64,000 nucleotides of DNA from Pisolithus tinctorius (GCA_024663395.1 JANFAH010000010.1:1674001-1738000), one strand, 5' to 3'. Positions 1 to 10,698 are shown, counted from the stretch's first letter. Numbers and translations are program-made. Notes: generated from the letters alone by a model not told the origin.

Positions 1-2
1 AA

Positions 3-3000
3 GTAATGGTGGGGTTACACTCGCCTAGAGTCGTTGTGGGAAGTGTTACGCCCACCGAGATGAAAGGAGTGCAGGTCTCAACCCTGGAATCACGCGCGAC
101 GGACGTTTACCATGAGAACCTTGAGAAGGCAAGGAAGTACTTACAGGAATTAGCAAAGCCTCTATGCTCCCAAGTAGGAGCGACGGCCCTTCCCCCATTC
201 CGAGCCATAAATCACGAGATCCCACTGATAGATGAAAAGAAAATATACCCTTGGCGGCCATCTAGATGTCCAGAGGCGTTAAGACCTCTTTGGGCGGAAA
301 AGAAAAACGCCTACTTGAAAACCGGCCACTGGGAACTAACCGCGGCAAGGAACACTTGCCCAATGTTGCTAATACCAAAGGCAGGGAACCCTCCGCGACT
401 CCGTGTGGTGGTCGACCTGCGCGAGCGAAACAAGAATACGCGCAAGTTATCGTCACCGATGCCTGATATGGATGGTATCCTACGGCGAGTGGCCAAGAGG
501 CCATATAGGTCGATCATTGATGGAGCCGACGCGTACGAACAAATTCGGGTGATCCCCGAGCATGTAGAAAGGACGGCCGTTACGACCCCAGACGGAAATA
601 TGGTCAGTCTGGTAGTCCAGCAAGGCGACTGCAACGCTCCAGCGACGTACCAAGCCCTAATGAATCACATTTTTGGGGAATATGTGGGAACGTTCATGGA
701 TGTATACTTGGATGATATAATCATCTACTCTGAGACCCTGGAAGATCACATTAGACACGTCAAACTCGTTCTTGAAATCCTCACACGAGAGAAACTTTAC
801 CTGAGCGAGAAGAAACTTCGTTTCTTGTGTGATGAAGTGAAGATCCTGGGTCGCGTCATCACTGATGATGGAATAAAAATGGATCCTGAAAAGGTCGATC
901 GGATCCTCAACTGGAAAGTCCCCACCAACCGGACGTTATGCAAAGGATTTATTGGGTCAGTAGGCTACCTGGCAGACGACATCTACAAAGTCCACATACC
1001 TTTGGGTGTGCTAGCAGAAGCAAGCGCCGAAACTCGTCCCTTCCGGTGGACGTTTACTGAGCAGCGAGCGTTCGAAACGGTGAAACAATACGTTGCCACC
1101 TGTGCGAGTCACAGCTGCGTCCCCTTGGAGTACGGACCCGACCGCGAACCCATCTGGGTTATGACCGACGCCTGCGGAAATGGAATAGGCGGAGTAATTG
1201 CACAGGGGAAGGACTGGAAGTCCACGAAGATAGCCGCCTTTTACTCTGCGAAGATGTCGTCAGCTCAACGTAACTACCCCGTTCATGAGCAAGAGCTCCT
1301 TGCTGGGGTGGAAACGATGTTAAGGCACCGGGATATACTGCAGGGCACTCACTTCACGTGGGTTACCGACCATAAGAGTCTGATGTACTTGCTGGAACAG
1401 AAAGACCTGTCTGGGAGACAAGCACGCTGGTTAGAGAAACTGGCCGAGTTTGACTTTGATATCAAACACGTACCTGGTGTCGATAACATCCTCCCGGACG
1501 CTCTCTCTCGGATGTATGAATTTGATGCGCCAGGGACTATCCGTGCGCCCAGCGAATATCTGCATCATGACCTAGAGATTGAAGAGTCTGCCAATACGGA
1601 GGAACGTCAGCAAATCATCAGCGCACCTTTGTATGTTGGCGTCGAAGCGATGGCGATGTCCACCAGGTCCCAAGCGCGGGCAACAGTGAAACAACCGGAA
1701 GACACTTCGCCGAGTGACTCCCCCAAAGCGCCCAAGGCAGCGGGACCACCCTCTGTGCGCCGATTGCGACTAGTGCTGAAACCTCCGGCGATACCCTCTC
1801 CAACGAGCAGTGAGCAGCGACCTATGGAGAGGGAGCCGCCTGCTGCCATGAGCGGTGCGGATGACGCATGCGAACGTACGGAGGACGCACCTACTCAGCC
1901 CGCTCCCAAGAGAGCGACCGCGCGCCATCGTCGCCCTCCAACACTGCCCGCAGAGACTGGCCGGCCTGAAACAGGCATCGAATTTGCTAGGAGAATGAAG
2001 AATCGCTTCGTTCTTCTTGGCCCAGGCGAACGAAGGAAGGGGGATGAGGACAGTGAACATCCCCCACCTGAGGACACACACGCTGTAAACACGATGCATG
2101 ACACGCGGATTCCTATGCCGGACACGGGGCGACTCACGTCAGAAGGTGACATAACGAGTGCACCAACGACTAGGGTACCATTGGTTGTATACCCAGGAAG
2201 CGAAGGGATACTCAAAGCAGCTAAGCACAAGTATGATAGGGACCCGTTCTTCAAACGGATCATCGAGGACCCACAGGCTTTCAAAAACTTCAATATTACG
2301 CCTGACGGATTCATCAGTCTGAAACTCCCGGATCGCACCGTGTTCTGCGTACCTGATATTGAGGTAGACGGCAAGCGACTTAGGGAGGTCATCATCAACC
2401 ATGCCCACTCCTTGCTCGCCCACCTAGGCGCCAGAAAGACGGTGTCATATATTCGTGAATTCCTGTGGTGGGACTCTATGGTGAAAGATATCACCGCATA
2501 CTGTACATCATGTCAGACTTGCCAACGGAGCAAGCCACCGACCCACAAACCATTCGGACTACTAAACCCACTCTCTGTACCATCCAGACCTTGGGAATCG
2601 ATTGGAGTAGACTTTGTGGGACCGCTCCCAGAGTCCAAAGACCGCGACAGCGAGTATGACTCGATAACGGTGATTATCGATTTGCTAACTTCCATGGTGC
2701 ACATCGTACCGAGCCGAACAACCTATACTGCTCGTGAAGTAGCAGAATTAATGTTCGCCGAGGTGTATAAACACCACGGCTTACCTCGAGCGATCATTAG
2801 CGACCGCGACGTCCTGTTCACTAGTACCTTCTGGAAACGCCTAAATGAGCTAATTGGGATTAAGCAGAAAATGTCGAGTGCGTACCACCCGGAAACAGAT
2901 GGCGCTACGGAACGCGCCAACCGAACCATTGCCCAGATGCTGAGATGCTGCATCAGGCCGAATCAAAAGGACTGGGTGTCACGACTACCTGCCATCGAGT

Positions 3001-5144
3001 TTGCAATCAATAACGCAACATCGGAATCAACTGGTTACGCACCGTTCTTCCTGAACACCGGACGGATGCCTCAACGGATGATCTGGGACTCCCCGACGAG
3101 AGATGAATACCCAAGCGTGAGAGCGTTTGCCAATAAAATGAAACTTACTCTGTTGGACGCCCATGACGCAATCCTAAAGGCACGATTGAAACAAGTGGTT
3201 GGCGCTAATAAAAAGCGCCGAGTGTGCCCATTTGTTACGGGTGACCTCGTGTACGTCTCCACCAAGAATATTAGCTTGTCAAGGGGGACATCGCGAAAGC
3301 TCGTACCGAAATTCATTGGACCGTACCGCATTTCGGACGACTTCGGGAATAATTCTTATCGCGTTGAATTACCTGATAACCTAAAGCAAAGAGGTATTCA
3401 CGACGTGTTTCATTCATCATTGTTAAGGGTGCACATACCTAATGACGATAGAAAGTTCCCTGGATGGAAAGACGATCAGATTCCGGAACTCGGAGGGACA
3501 AACCGAGAATGGGCTGTCGACCAGATAATTAGCCATCGTGGCAGCCGATCGGACGCGAAGTTCGAAGTGAAGTGGACAGCTGGAGATCGAACGTGGTTAC
3601 CCTACGACGAGGTCGCGCACCTGAAAGCGCTTACCGATTATTTCGAGGCCATTGGGGTTGATGGGATTGAAAATTTAAGGGACGAGAGCGACGGGAGCTC
3701 GTCGGATGACGACTCCCAGGTGTTCATAGGACACTTGACACCGCATATCTGTGGGGCCCATTTAAATTGCTCATGTCCCAACTGGAGGTCCCCATCCACT
3801 CACCTACACCCCACTACGGCTGGATCCTCCCGCTCTCAAAATCATCAACCCAAGACCCGTCCTCGTCCGTACCACCCTCATCGCCCCACTAAACACAACC
3901 GACCTCCTGCGTCTTCGAGTCGTCCCTATAACCATTCACGCTGCCCTTCGGATCACCCTCGTCGGGCCCACCTACGTTCAGGTTTGCATACACGATCCAA
4001 CTCACAAGCGTTATACACCTCCAGGCCCAGGGGACGCAAGTGCGACTCCCACTGTCATTGTTACGCCCGTAAAACCGCCTCCTACCCGAAGAGGGCACGT
4101 CGCCGATCGCACCCCGCTCCCTTGATATCTCGGCCTGCAAGGCAACCCGTCATCAGCCCCGAAAATCTAGCGATGCTCCACAACACCCTGTCCAACATCG
4201 TTAGCGAGCTACAGAGCTTAGCTATCAACCACTCACCTGACACGAGACGTCATCAGGCCGCCACTATGTCGAACCCTGACCAAAGTCATTCCATTGAACG
4301 GACTAGCTTTGATTATTTTGTCATCTGGGTTGACTCCGGCCCTGGGCAGACAGAGGAGCGACTCTTGGTTCACCGTGAGCAGATTCGGTCCTTCTTCGTG
4401 TACGACAGAGCGCTGCGGCGAAACAAGGGAGATCCCCTCGACATCCCTGCTGGATATCGTCAATTCAGGGAAGCTTACCACCGTAGAGCCACTACGAGGT
4501 CGCGATTCGCTTACCTTGAACCTGGCACGGGACATCGCATTGTCATCACAGGCCCAGCCCCAACTAGGGAGGAAGTTCTGGGAGCGGACGCTGACCTGCG
4601 TAGCAGGGAAGAGATAGAGGGCGGGCAGGTACTCAACGCTGCGGAGACTGAGACATTGAATAGCCTGCTCTGGGACGCGGCAGAGAGGGCTAGACGCCAG
4701 CGCGATCGCTCCCAGCGAGGTTATCAGGACCGCCGGGATCGTAGAGGAGACAATCGTCGTACAAGGGGGCCTCTGGGTGATCGTCCCAACTCGTCGCCGT
4801 TTAGAACACAAGGATCAGAGAGGCCTCGGACCAGTAGACGTCGCAAGACCTCGCGTACAAGCAGGCGTCGCAAGGCACCTAAAACCACTGCTGATAATCG
4901 TCAGAATGCCACCGTCGCTAGTTCCTCGACCTCTACCTTAGACATGGATCCCCCTTTCGACACCCTCGCCGATCCTACTCATATCATGATTAACCATCTA
5001 AGCGTCGACAGTGTCTTCGATGGCCCGGACGACGAAGGGGAATACGGAGAGGATTACGACGGCATAGCAGATGCGGAGGGTGAAGTTGATGAAACGATGC
5101 CCCAGGACGAGACCGCGGGAAGTGCCGGGGACGCTGCTTTGTAA
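3..5144 (+). CDS. Ty3/gypsy Pol polyprotein (RT-RNaseH-integrase-chromodomain), 5'-partial
   Basis: This encodes the enzymes that copy and integrate the retrotransposon. The frame is open to the left window edge, so the Met at position 6 is probably not the start. Residues below count from that Met. RT carries VVVDLRERN near 133 and YLDD at 234-237. RNase H begins with TDACGNG near 387 and includes VTDHKSL. The integrase zinc site is H801-x4-H806 with C833/C836, and the catalytic triad is D869, D933 (SDRD) and E969 (GATERANR), a D-x63-D-x35-E spacing. A chromodomain-like segment starts at 1168 (EWAVDQIISH) and has aromatic residues near WLPYDEV. A further ~490 residues follow in the same frame, first Pro/His/Arg-rich, then a more globular stretch (FDYFVIWVDSG), Arg/Ser-rich repeats and an acidic tail. 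No frameshift or stop is seen, so this is likely a young copy. Confidence 0.93.
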   Translation, partial: VMVGLHSPRVVVGSVTPTEMKGVQVSTLESRATDVYHENLEKARKYLQELAKPLCSQVGATALPPFRAINHEIPLIDEKKIYPWRPSRCPEALRPLWAEKKNAYLKTGHWELTAARNTCPMLLIPKAGNPPRLRVVVDLRERNKNTRKLSSPMPDMDGILRRVAKRPYRSIIDGADAYEQIRVIPEHVERTAVTTPDGNMVSLVVQQGDCNAPATYQALMNHIFGEYVGTFMDVYLDDIIIYSETLEDHIRHVKLVLEILTREKLYLSEKKLRFLCDEVKILGRVITDDGIKMDPEKVDRILNWKVPTNRTLCKGFIGSVGYLADDIYKVHIPLGVLAEASAETRPFRWTFTEQRAFETVKQYVATCASHSCVPLEYGPDREPIWVMTDACGNGIGGVIAQGKDWKSTKIAAFYSAKMSSAQRNYPVHEQELLAGVETMLRHRDILQGTHFTWVTDHKSLMYLLEQKDLSGRQARWLEKLAEFDFDIKHVPGVDNILPDALSRMYEFDAPGTIRAPSEYLHHDLEIEESANTEERQQIISAPLYVGVEAMAMSTRSQARATVKQPEDTSPSDSPKAPKAAGPPSVRRLRLVLKPPAIPSPTSSEQRPMEREPPAAMSGADDACERTEDAPTQPAPKRATARHRRPPTLPAETGRPETGIEFARRMKNRFVLLGPGERRKGDEDSEHPPPEDTHAVNTMHDTRIPMPDTGRLTSEGDITSAPTTRVPLVVYPGSEGILKAAKHKYDRDPFFKRIIEDPQAFKNFNITPDGFISLKLPDRTVFCVPDIEVDGKRLREVIINHAHSLLAHLGARKTVSYIREFLWWDSMVKDITAYCTSCQTCQRSKPPTHKPFGLLNPLSVPSRPWESIGVDFVGPLPESKDRDSEYDSITVIIDLLTSMVHIVPSRTTYTAREVAELMFAEVYKHHGLPRAIISDRDVLFTSTFWKRLNELIGIKQKMSSAYHPETDGATERANRTIAQMLRCCIRPNQKDWVSRLPAIEFAINNATSESTGYAPFFLNTGRMPQRMIWDSPTRDEYPSVRAFANKMKLTLLDAHDAILKARLKQVVGANKKRRVCPFVTGDLVYVSTKNISLSRGTSRKLVPKFIGPYRISDDFGNNSYRVELPDNLKQRGIHDVFHSSLLRVHIPNDDRKFPGWKDDQIPELGGTNREWAVDQIISHRGSRSDAKFEVKWTAGDRTWLPYDEVAHLKALTDYFEAIGVDGIENLRDESDGSSSDDDSQVFIGHLTPHICGAHLNCSCPNWRSPSTHLHPTTAGSSRSQNHQPKTRPRPYHPHRPTKHNRPPASSSRPYNHSRCPSDHPRRAHLRSGLHTRSNSQALYTSRPRGRKCDSHCHCYARKTASYPKRARRRSHPAPLISRPARQPVISPENLAMLHNTLSNIVSELQSLAINHSPDTRRHQAATMSNPDQSHSIERTSFDYFVIWVDSGPGQTEERLLVHREQIRSFFVYDRALRRNKGDPLDIPAGYRQFREAYHRRATTRSRFAYLEPGTGHRIVITGPAPTREEVLGADADLRSREEIEGGQVLNAAETETLNSLLWDAAERARRQRDRSQRGYQDRRDRRGDNRRTRGPLGDRPNSSPFRTQGSERPRTSRRRKTSRTSRRRKAPKTTADNRQNATVASSSTSTLDMDPPFDTLADPTHIMINHLSVDSVFDGPDDEGEYGEDYDGIADAEGEVDETMPQDETAGSAGDAAL

Positions 5145-5180
5145 GCAAGTTTTACACGAAGAAAGGGTACTTTGTACCCT

Positions 5181-5191
5181 GGAGGGGGGAA
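5181..5191 (+). other. Polypurine tract
   Basis: GGAGGGGGGAA lies immediately upstream of the 3' LTR and 36 nt after the pol stop codon. Its position and purine run fit the plus-strand primer of LTR retrotransposons. Confidence 0.85.
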
Positions 5192-5480
5192 TGTAAGGAC
5201 TCGGTCCGACGCTGTCGACCGTTTGTTCATATGGTGAATTCTCTATGACAGTCTTACTTATCATCTCATTTGTTTCTTGATCCTACTTTACCCGTAGCAG
5301 TACTCTGACATATTTCGTGCCTGCTCTCTAACCTATAAAATGGCCTATGTAGCGTACTGTACGGGGACTCTCTTTTCTACCTCGAATCAAACAGACCTTT
5401 CACTCTGGAAACGAGTAGTATTTAAGAAGAATCCTGGTGTGGTGTCGTTGCAAGTCTTATAACTTCGCATCGCCATTACA
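5192..5480 (+). repeat. 3' long terminal repeat (289 bp)
   Basis: It starts TGTAAGGAC and ends CGCCATTACA, so the termini form the inverted pair TGTAA/TTACA. The left end abuts the polypurine tract. The right end abuts host repeat sequence that is continuous in the 26-kb copy. It contains a TATA box. Confidence 0.9.
5334..5340 (+). promoter_or_regulatory. LTR TATA box
   Basis: TATAAAA about 140 nt into the LTR is the likely core promoter for element transcription (U3/R region). Confidence 0.65.
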
Positions 5481-5760
5481 AGCACACGGATCACTTTCTT
5501 CGCCATCTGTTTTGGTGATGCTCCCGACGACCGAGTCCGCTGCCGACAAGATCAAATTTGCTAGCCTTCCCGTCTGCAAACCTTCGGCGTCCGCGCCAAA
5601 CAGTTGGAACCAATGACCGATTGATAGCATGGTAATCGACCTCAGCGTTCAAATTGAAGAAAACAGAGTCAACGTCGGCAAAAGCGGGTGTCTACTGAAG
5701 TAGTGGTATCATCGGAATTTTGTTTGAGCTTAAGTTGATATGGTACACCAATGGGAAAAT
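5481..5760 (-). pseudogene. 5' part of minus-strand gene X, cut by the retrotransposon
   Basis: The complementary strand reads an exon containing NLNAEVDYHAINR, shared with copies near 17060-17350, 26060-26290 and 43150-43410. In those copies the exon is preceded by an acidic start exon (MSKHEQNPDTDADYDGSDEE at 17 kb), separated by a ~60-nt intron that appears to use a TAG acceptor. Here the retrotransposon removes everything downstream of the first ~200 bases of this exon, and a 1-nt change after the NR motif shifts the frame relative to the 26-kb copy. The function is not recognised. Confidence 0.45.
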
Positions 5761-5848
5761 ACAGCATGTTACACGTTGACACAGCAAGCTCACAGCAGCA
5801 GCTCTTTTCGGATTTGTGGCTCATCATTTGGCCAACCAGATCAATGAT

Positions 5849-5929
5849 ATGGCCTCACGTGATGGTGATACTGCCGTCAACCTGTCTCACGTCGCCCTTA
5901 TCATGTGTCGAAGAGGCGCCGTTGTATAA
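5849..5929 (+). pseudogene. V1: first exon of short forward gene V
   Basis: A 26-codon frame starting MASRDGDTAVNLSHVALI is present at the same place in all four A blocks (also 17600, 26424, 43617) with only a few substitutions. The 17-kb copy has a clear donor, GT|GTAAGTAC, inside codon 26. Here the equivalent base is A (GTATAAGT), so the donor is doubtful. The following exon (about 6010-6160) has a 1-nt insertion relative to the 17-kb copy. This copy is therefore probably dead. Confidence 0.4.
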
Positions 5930-7383
5930 GTACGCTGTGTTACATCCTTGTCCTGCGAGATCCTTTCCGGGTTACTTATACTTCCATGGCACCCAGTCGT
6001 CACTTCCTGGTTAGCATTCCATGGTTCAGTATTTGTACTGACATGGTACTCAGCGTAACTTTTTCGTTAGCATTCCATGGTTCAACAATTACCATGGATT
6101 CATTCTGGCCTCTCGGGTTCTGTGTCAGAAAACAGCCACTTCCAGGTCATTCTTTGGTATGATAGGGCACGGCTCCCACCGAGCAGTGTCCTTCCTTGCT
6201 GCTGTCGTTGGCACGGCCTGTATTGCCCACCGCACAAAATTGAGCAAAATCGAAGCCAGGTTACTCGCTTGCCCCAAGCGTCTGTTGGCGGGACCTTAGC
6301 CGATAGACGCTGTGCCTGACATATATCTGGCGATTGGGAGTTGATAAGCAGCGACTTCCCCATGTTAAAATTTTTCCTCCCCTACTTCCCCCCAGTTCTC
6401 TGCGATTCTAGGCTGATATCGGGCCTTCCGCGTTGTGATATGTAGATTTCAAGGTTGGAGAGCTGTACGGGACCATATGAACATGTAAGTATAACCTCCA
6501 GCAGTGAATCTCAGTCCTGATTGACCAATTGAGACAAACGGCCGACAGAAAAGGAAAAGCACCGAGAACCGTCGCCACACATTTCTGGGCTCATCACCGT
6601 GACAAGAGGTAGTCTGGTGATGCAGTTTTGGAGTGCAGAGCACCCCGACACCGCGGACGGACACGCCGAGGTTCTAGTTGGACTTTCATTCTCCCCGGCC
6701 AGCACCGCCAACCAGACAAATCAGCTGGGTGCGAACATCCACAGCAGCCAGCTGCGTTACCTGGGGGGTCCCCTGGTTGGTTCCTGTGTACTCGCTATAT
6801 GTGTAGTTTTGAACTACATTCATTGTCTCCGCGGTCGGTCACACCTCGGCTGCTCGGCTTCCCAACGGTTTCTTTGCTAGGCTTATCTCCAAGGCGAGGT
6901 TGCGGTCGAGATAGCGGCCTGCCTCTGGAGTCAGACGAAGTTCATCGATCGAGTGAAATTTAAACCCCCACCCGCTCATAATACCGCGGTGTGTAAGTGG
7001 CGCTTGCAGTTTTCTGGAAGTAAGTTAACGCCGTCGGACTTTCATAGGACTTTCAGTTAATTCTTTCTTGCAGTCTCCTGTCAATTGCCAGCTTGAGATC
7101 TGCGGCCTTGGCGTCCTTTACTGTTTTCAGCCCAGCTAGGGCTGCCCTCCAACATCAGAATTCACCGCCTCCATATGTTTTGCAGGCCCCCAAATGTCTC
7201 TCATGTCTGGCTTCTTCCAATCAATTCAATTGCGAACGAGGCCATCACATTCCCACCCCAGATACTTGGCTGCCTTCCTTGGTTCATGTTTTAAAGGATC
7301 CATGGTCTTCATATATAAATACAGCCCTCTGAGCAGAATCCCTTCATCAAGCTCGTTTTCTGTCCACCAACCCCTTCAACATT
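5930..7383 (+). repeat. A block 1, upstream region of gene A1
   Basis: This 1.45-kb stretch repeats at 17681-19130, 26505-27969 and, more diverged, 43698-45206. It holds the degraded second exon of V (about 6010-6160). Around 6599-6800 there is a frame kept open in three copies (WSAEHPNTANGHAEVL..., also at 18345 and 27184), of unknown meaning. The last 70 bases contain the TATA-like element of gene A1. Confidence 0.6.
7312..7319 (+). promoter_or_regulatory. TATA-like element of gene A1
   Basis: TATATAAA lies 72 nt before the A1 ATG. The other A copies have TATATAGA, TACATAAA and TATATATT at about the same distance, so the position is conserved. Confidence 0.55.
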
Positions 7384-8328
7384 ATGTCCCCTCAGCCTCG
7401 GTTTTCGTCCTCAGTCCCCCCTACCCCTGTGGAGAAATACGACGCGTCTGCTTGTTATCTTCACTACGATCTGAAAGACAGCGACTGTTTCTCCCCAGAT
7501 GCAGGCTTGCTGGGAAAGCGAACAAATTCTTCGCCACCAGGGTAGGCCGTACGCCGTCTCTTTGTGTTGTGCCAGCCCCTCATTGTCATCTTCTGCATCA
7601 CTGACAGTATTCATTATAATTTTCCTGAGGTAAAGAGACCATCTACGTTTATCTTCGGTACAGCCTGTGTACGCTTTTTTACCATATTCCAGCAGTCGCC
7701 CGCATCGGATGCACCAGCTATATCTGGGTAGTCCACGTTCCGTGTGGATTACCTGCAAACCGCTACTGTTTTCGGCCACCAGGACAGTGCAGGGAACATT
7801 GAACTGCTACGGTATGTCCCACTTGGTACCTACCTATTTTCCCGCCGTGGGATCTGTTACCGTGAGCTCGACTTCGATGTCTGCACTGGCAAGGACTGAT
7901 TGATGATTTCTATCTTTTCACAGTTCGATTCCTTAGTGGGCTCGGTTCAAGCCACCGAAGTCAACGTTCCCACCGGACATCTTGCTCTTCCCCGAGGGTA
8001 TCTGGGACCCTTTAGCAATGATGCCGGCGCCGTCGTCACCTCTGCCAGTTCACTTGGCTCCCTCGCCACAGCCGATACGCTAGCCTTTCCTTCGGGGATT
8101 TCCCAGGTGCTCCCTAACCCAATTCAGTTTACAAACACCACAGCCTTAGGGGCTCCACAAGTAACGTCACAGCCCTATCGAAGGCCTTGTGAGTGGAAAG
8201 ACAACACGAGGCGTATATGCGGTAAGGATTGCTGTCTTGTGGTGAGGCCTATGGATACCTCGTGTTCGCCGAATTTGATCGACCTTTTTTTTTCCCATCT
8301 GCATACAGGTCTTACTTACACTGCATGA
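7384..8328 (+). pseudogene. A1: zinc-finger gene A, dead copy
   Basis: Exons by comparison with A2: 7384-7541, microexon 7602-7629, 7693-7861 and 7924 onward. Four lesions are visible. The microexon acceptor CAG is CAC (7599-7601). Exon 3 has an in-frame TAG at 7729-7731 where A2 has CAG. About 190 bp of the last exon, including almost all of both zinc fingers, is deleted just after the CEWKDN..RRICG segment near 8223. The frame then runs on into unrelated sequence to 8328. It is a relic of the A family. Confidence 0.75.
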
Positions 8329-9311
8329 AGGTATCTCATTAACTGTGCCATTTGATTACTTCCTGTTGCTCATCCTTTCAAACGAGCTGTTTTTGCTTCA
8401 CTGTATATGTTTGCTCATGAACTCCACTGATCCACTAACGTTGACCATCACACACCCACGAACAAATAGAAGTCATGTCGGTCGGTTTCGGCTAAAATAT
8501 TGGGTATTGGTTAGACAAACTTCAAGTGGTACACTGCGTTCGTTCTTCTGCTTTCACTTTACTATTGCACTCGTTCCAGTGGACAGGTTTATATAAGATG
8601 GTAAGTGTTTCACATAGTTTTGGCTTCCAGTACCTTCTCGGAATGTTCTGATCGAAGATTCGTAAGGCCACGAGGTAGCCTGCCGCAAACTTCAATGATC
8701 CAGACCCCGCCGAAACACTACGGAATTGAGTTACCTCGCCACGAAGTTCCAGTGACGCGGATACCGGGGAGCAATAAGCTTCTCCGCCTTAATGGTCTCT
8801 GGGGTCCCAAAGATATACCATCCCGTTCTTTCGGGACTATTTGTTGGGTTGAGGTGACTGGTCGACATGCGGCGCGAGCCACTAAAACATCTCGCTCACG
8901 AAGCTGTTCCTATTTTAAAGTTTGCGTTGCATGGAAGCTTCCGCCATTGCATAGGAACCTATTGAGGTGCAGATATTCGCTTATCTTCAGGAGATTCCAG
9001 CAAACGCGTACTCTCGCGGGCACTGGTGGTACATTTGAGGATAAATGGGCGCATTCACTTGATCGTCCAACCATACAGCCTCGTGGCTGGATTAGTGTGT
9101 TTGAAGGTTCGATCTGACCCATCCGGAAGACTACCTTTCACGGAGCTTTCGTTTCTAGGGCGCATCCTTTACTCTGCGCCGAGTACTTTGGGGGCAGCAT
9201 GCCTGCATTGCCCCACTCAGTATAATAGTCCGGGTCACACAATAACCCTCATACAGCTGAAGGCTTCGCCTCCCCCATTCCTTTCTAACTTCCCCCCCGT
9301 GCTCTCCCTAC
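8329..9311 (+). repeat. A1-B1 spacer (B block upstream region)
   Basis: No gene is seen. The same spacer recurs at 20146-21325, 28970-30104, 36243-36835 and 46209-47336. Relative to the 36-kb copy, about 660 bp that should contain B exons 1-3 is missing here at about 9295-9311, where the sequence jumps from the leader (CCCCCGTG) directly to CTCCCTA in exon 4. Confidence 0.55.
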
Positions 9312-10698
9312 GCACGTCCCCTCCCAGACGTCCGAGCGAATACCCCCGACTTGATGAACGGAGTCTGGCACTGGGGTACTCAAAATGTAGGGGTACATAA
9401 TCCCTCTCCCGTTACTTCGTCGACCAGTCGCGCCGAGGAATGTGGAGGCTCGTTGATGGTAGGCTTGACTTCAGCGGGTGCCGTCTTGGGTTACTACTTA
9501 GTTAATTATTAAGGTTCAGTACACCCAGCTACCGCGACAGGATGCCCTCTCCCTTTGCGCCGACGATGCCATACAAATGGGTGAATCGGCGTGGAATACG
9601 GTTGATCGAGGGGAGTTTTTTAATCTCGGAACCCTCGGAGGACCCCATGGATTTCAGGATGTGCAAACCTTCCTCGGTTCGAATGAATCGTCATTCCCAT
9701 TTTCCAATTGGGCTCCGCCCTCCTCTCAGGGACTGCTCACAGGGGCCGTTCCGGGGCCCACATGTACCTCAATCATACCAAACATTGCTAGTGAAACCAC
9801 GACGAACGTGGGGGCGATACCCCTCCCACTCCATCGCACTACGCTCCAGCCTGGAGGGGGGGACAGCTGTGAAAGGAAGGACGGAGATTGTTACGCTTTT
9901 AGCAAGATGGCACTATCGTCATATTCAGACGAGTCGTGGCATCAGGAAGTAAGAACGCTATCCACGTTTATCTTCCATGCAGCCAGCTTAACGCTTGTTG
10001 CCGTATTCCAGCAACTGTGCGGATGGGGCACACCAACTATGTCTGCGCTGTCAACGTACCACGCAGACCCCTCAAATTCCGCCACCTTCTTCGGCCACCA
10101 GGACGGTGTACAAAGAGCAACAAACTACTATGATATATCCCAGTCCTGTTATCCAAATGCGGAAGCTGTCATTGTAAGTTTGATACTAGAAGGGCGGCCA
10201 CTTCCTCATGACTTCCATGTTACCTGACAGCCTGCACAATTCATTCCCCCTGCAATTCCGGTTCAAGCTACTGTGGCCAGCGTTCCCGCCGGACATCTTG
10301 CACAAGGAGATTCGGGACCCTTTGGCGGCGGCGCTAGCGCCGTCTTCACGTCTGCCAGCTCGGTTGGCTCCCTCGTCACAGCCAACATAGCAGGCTCTCC
10401 ATCGGAGGCTTCTCCGACACACCCCCTCTCAACTCAGTTTATAAACCCCGCAACCTCATCGTCTTTACAACAGACCTTCAGTGATCTGAGGCCCTGTCCT
10501 TGGAAAGACGATCAGGGTGGTATATGCGGTGAATTCGTGGGTCGGGTTTGTCAGGACCATCTGACCACTGCCCACGGCATCGTCAACATCTCGGGCGCCA
10601 CGCTTGTTACATGCGGTGCCTGCGGTCTCCAACTGAAGCGCGAATCTCTTTTGAGACATTTTCGAGAGGTGGATCTCGGATTCCGTCGCCCAAGGTGA
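9312..10698 (+). pseudogene. B1: zinc-finger gene B, 5'-truncated copy
   Basis: Exon 4 remnant (to 9458), exon 5 (9520-9948), exon 6 (10012-10173) and exon 7 (10231-10698) are open and in phase 0 with GT-AG introns of 57-63 nt. Exons 1-3 and the start codon are lost in an upstream deletion. The last exon ends in two fingers: C-x9-C-x10-H-x4-H and C-x2-C-x11-H-x4-D, the final ligand being Asp (REVDLGF). The intron between exons 5 and 6 happens to be open, which makes a misleading 216-residue frame at 9577-10227. It could still be expressed from a downstream ATG, but it is probably a decaying copy. Confidence 0.65.

Larger units (their letters stand above)
1..5480 (+). mobile_element. Ty3/gypsy chromovirus, 3' part (pol, PPT, 3' LTR)
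   Basis: The element enters the window from the left, so its 5' LTR, primer-binding site and gag are not visible. What is present is pol with the order reverse transcriptase, RNase H, integrase, chromodomain (the Ty3/gypsy order), then a purine-rich tract and one LTR. The right junction is exact. The bases after 5480 (AGCACACGGATCAC...) match an uninterrupted repeat copy at 26061 onward, and similar copies near 17152 and 43180, so the element sits inside a copy of the A-block repeat. The 5' target duplication cannot be checked because the left end is outside the window. Confidence 0.93.

Noticed and set aside
4233..4811. A 192-codon minus-strand frame inside the retrotransposon
   Set aside because: It is fully contained in the continuous pol frame on the other strand and has no recognisable domain.
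9577..10227. A 216-codon uninterrupted forward frame (and matching frames at 37703-38353 and on the minus strand at 30403-31041) as single-exon genes
   Set aside because: The frame runs across B exon 5, an intron that happens to lack stops, and exon 6. Conserved GT and AG sites and phase across B2 and B6 (where the intron has stops or shifts) support splicing instead.
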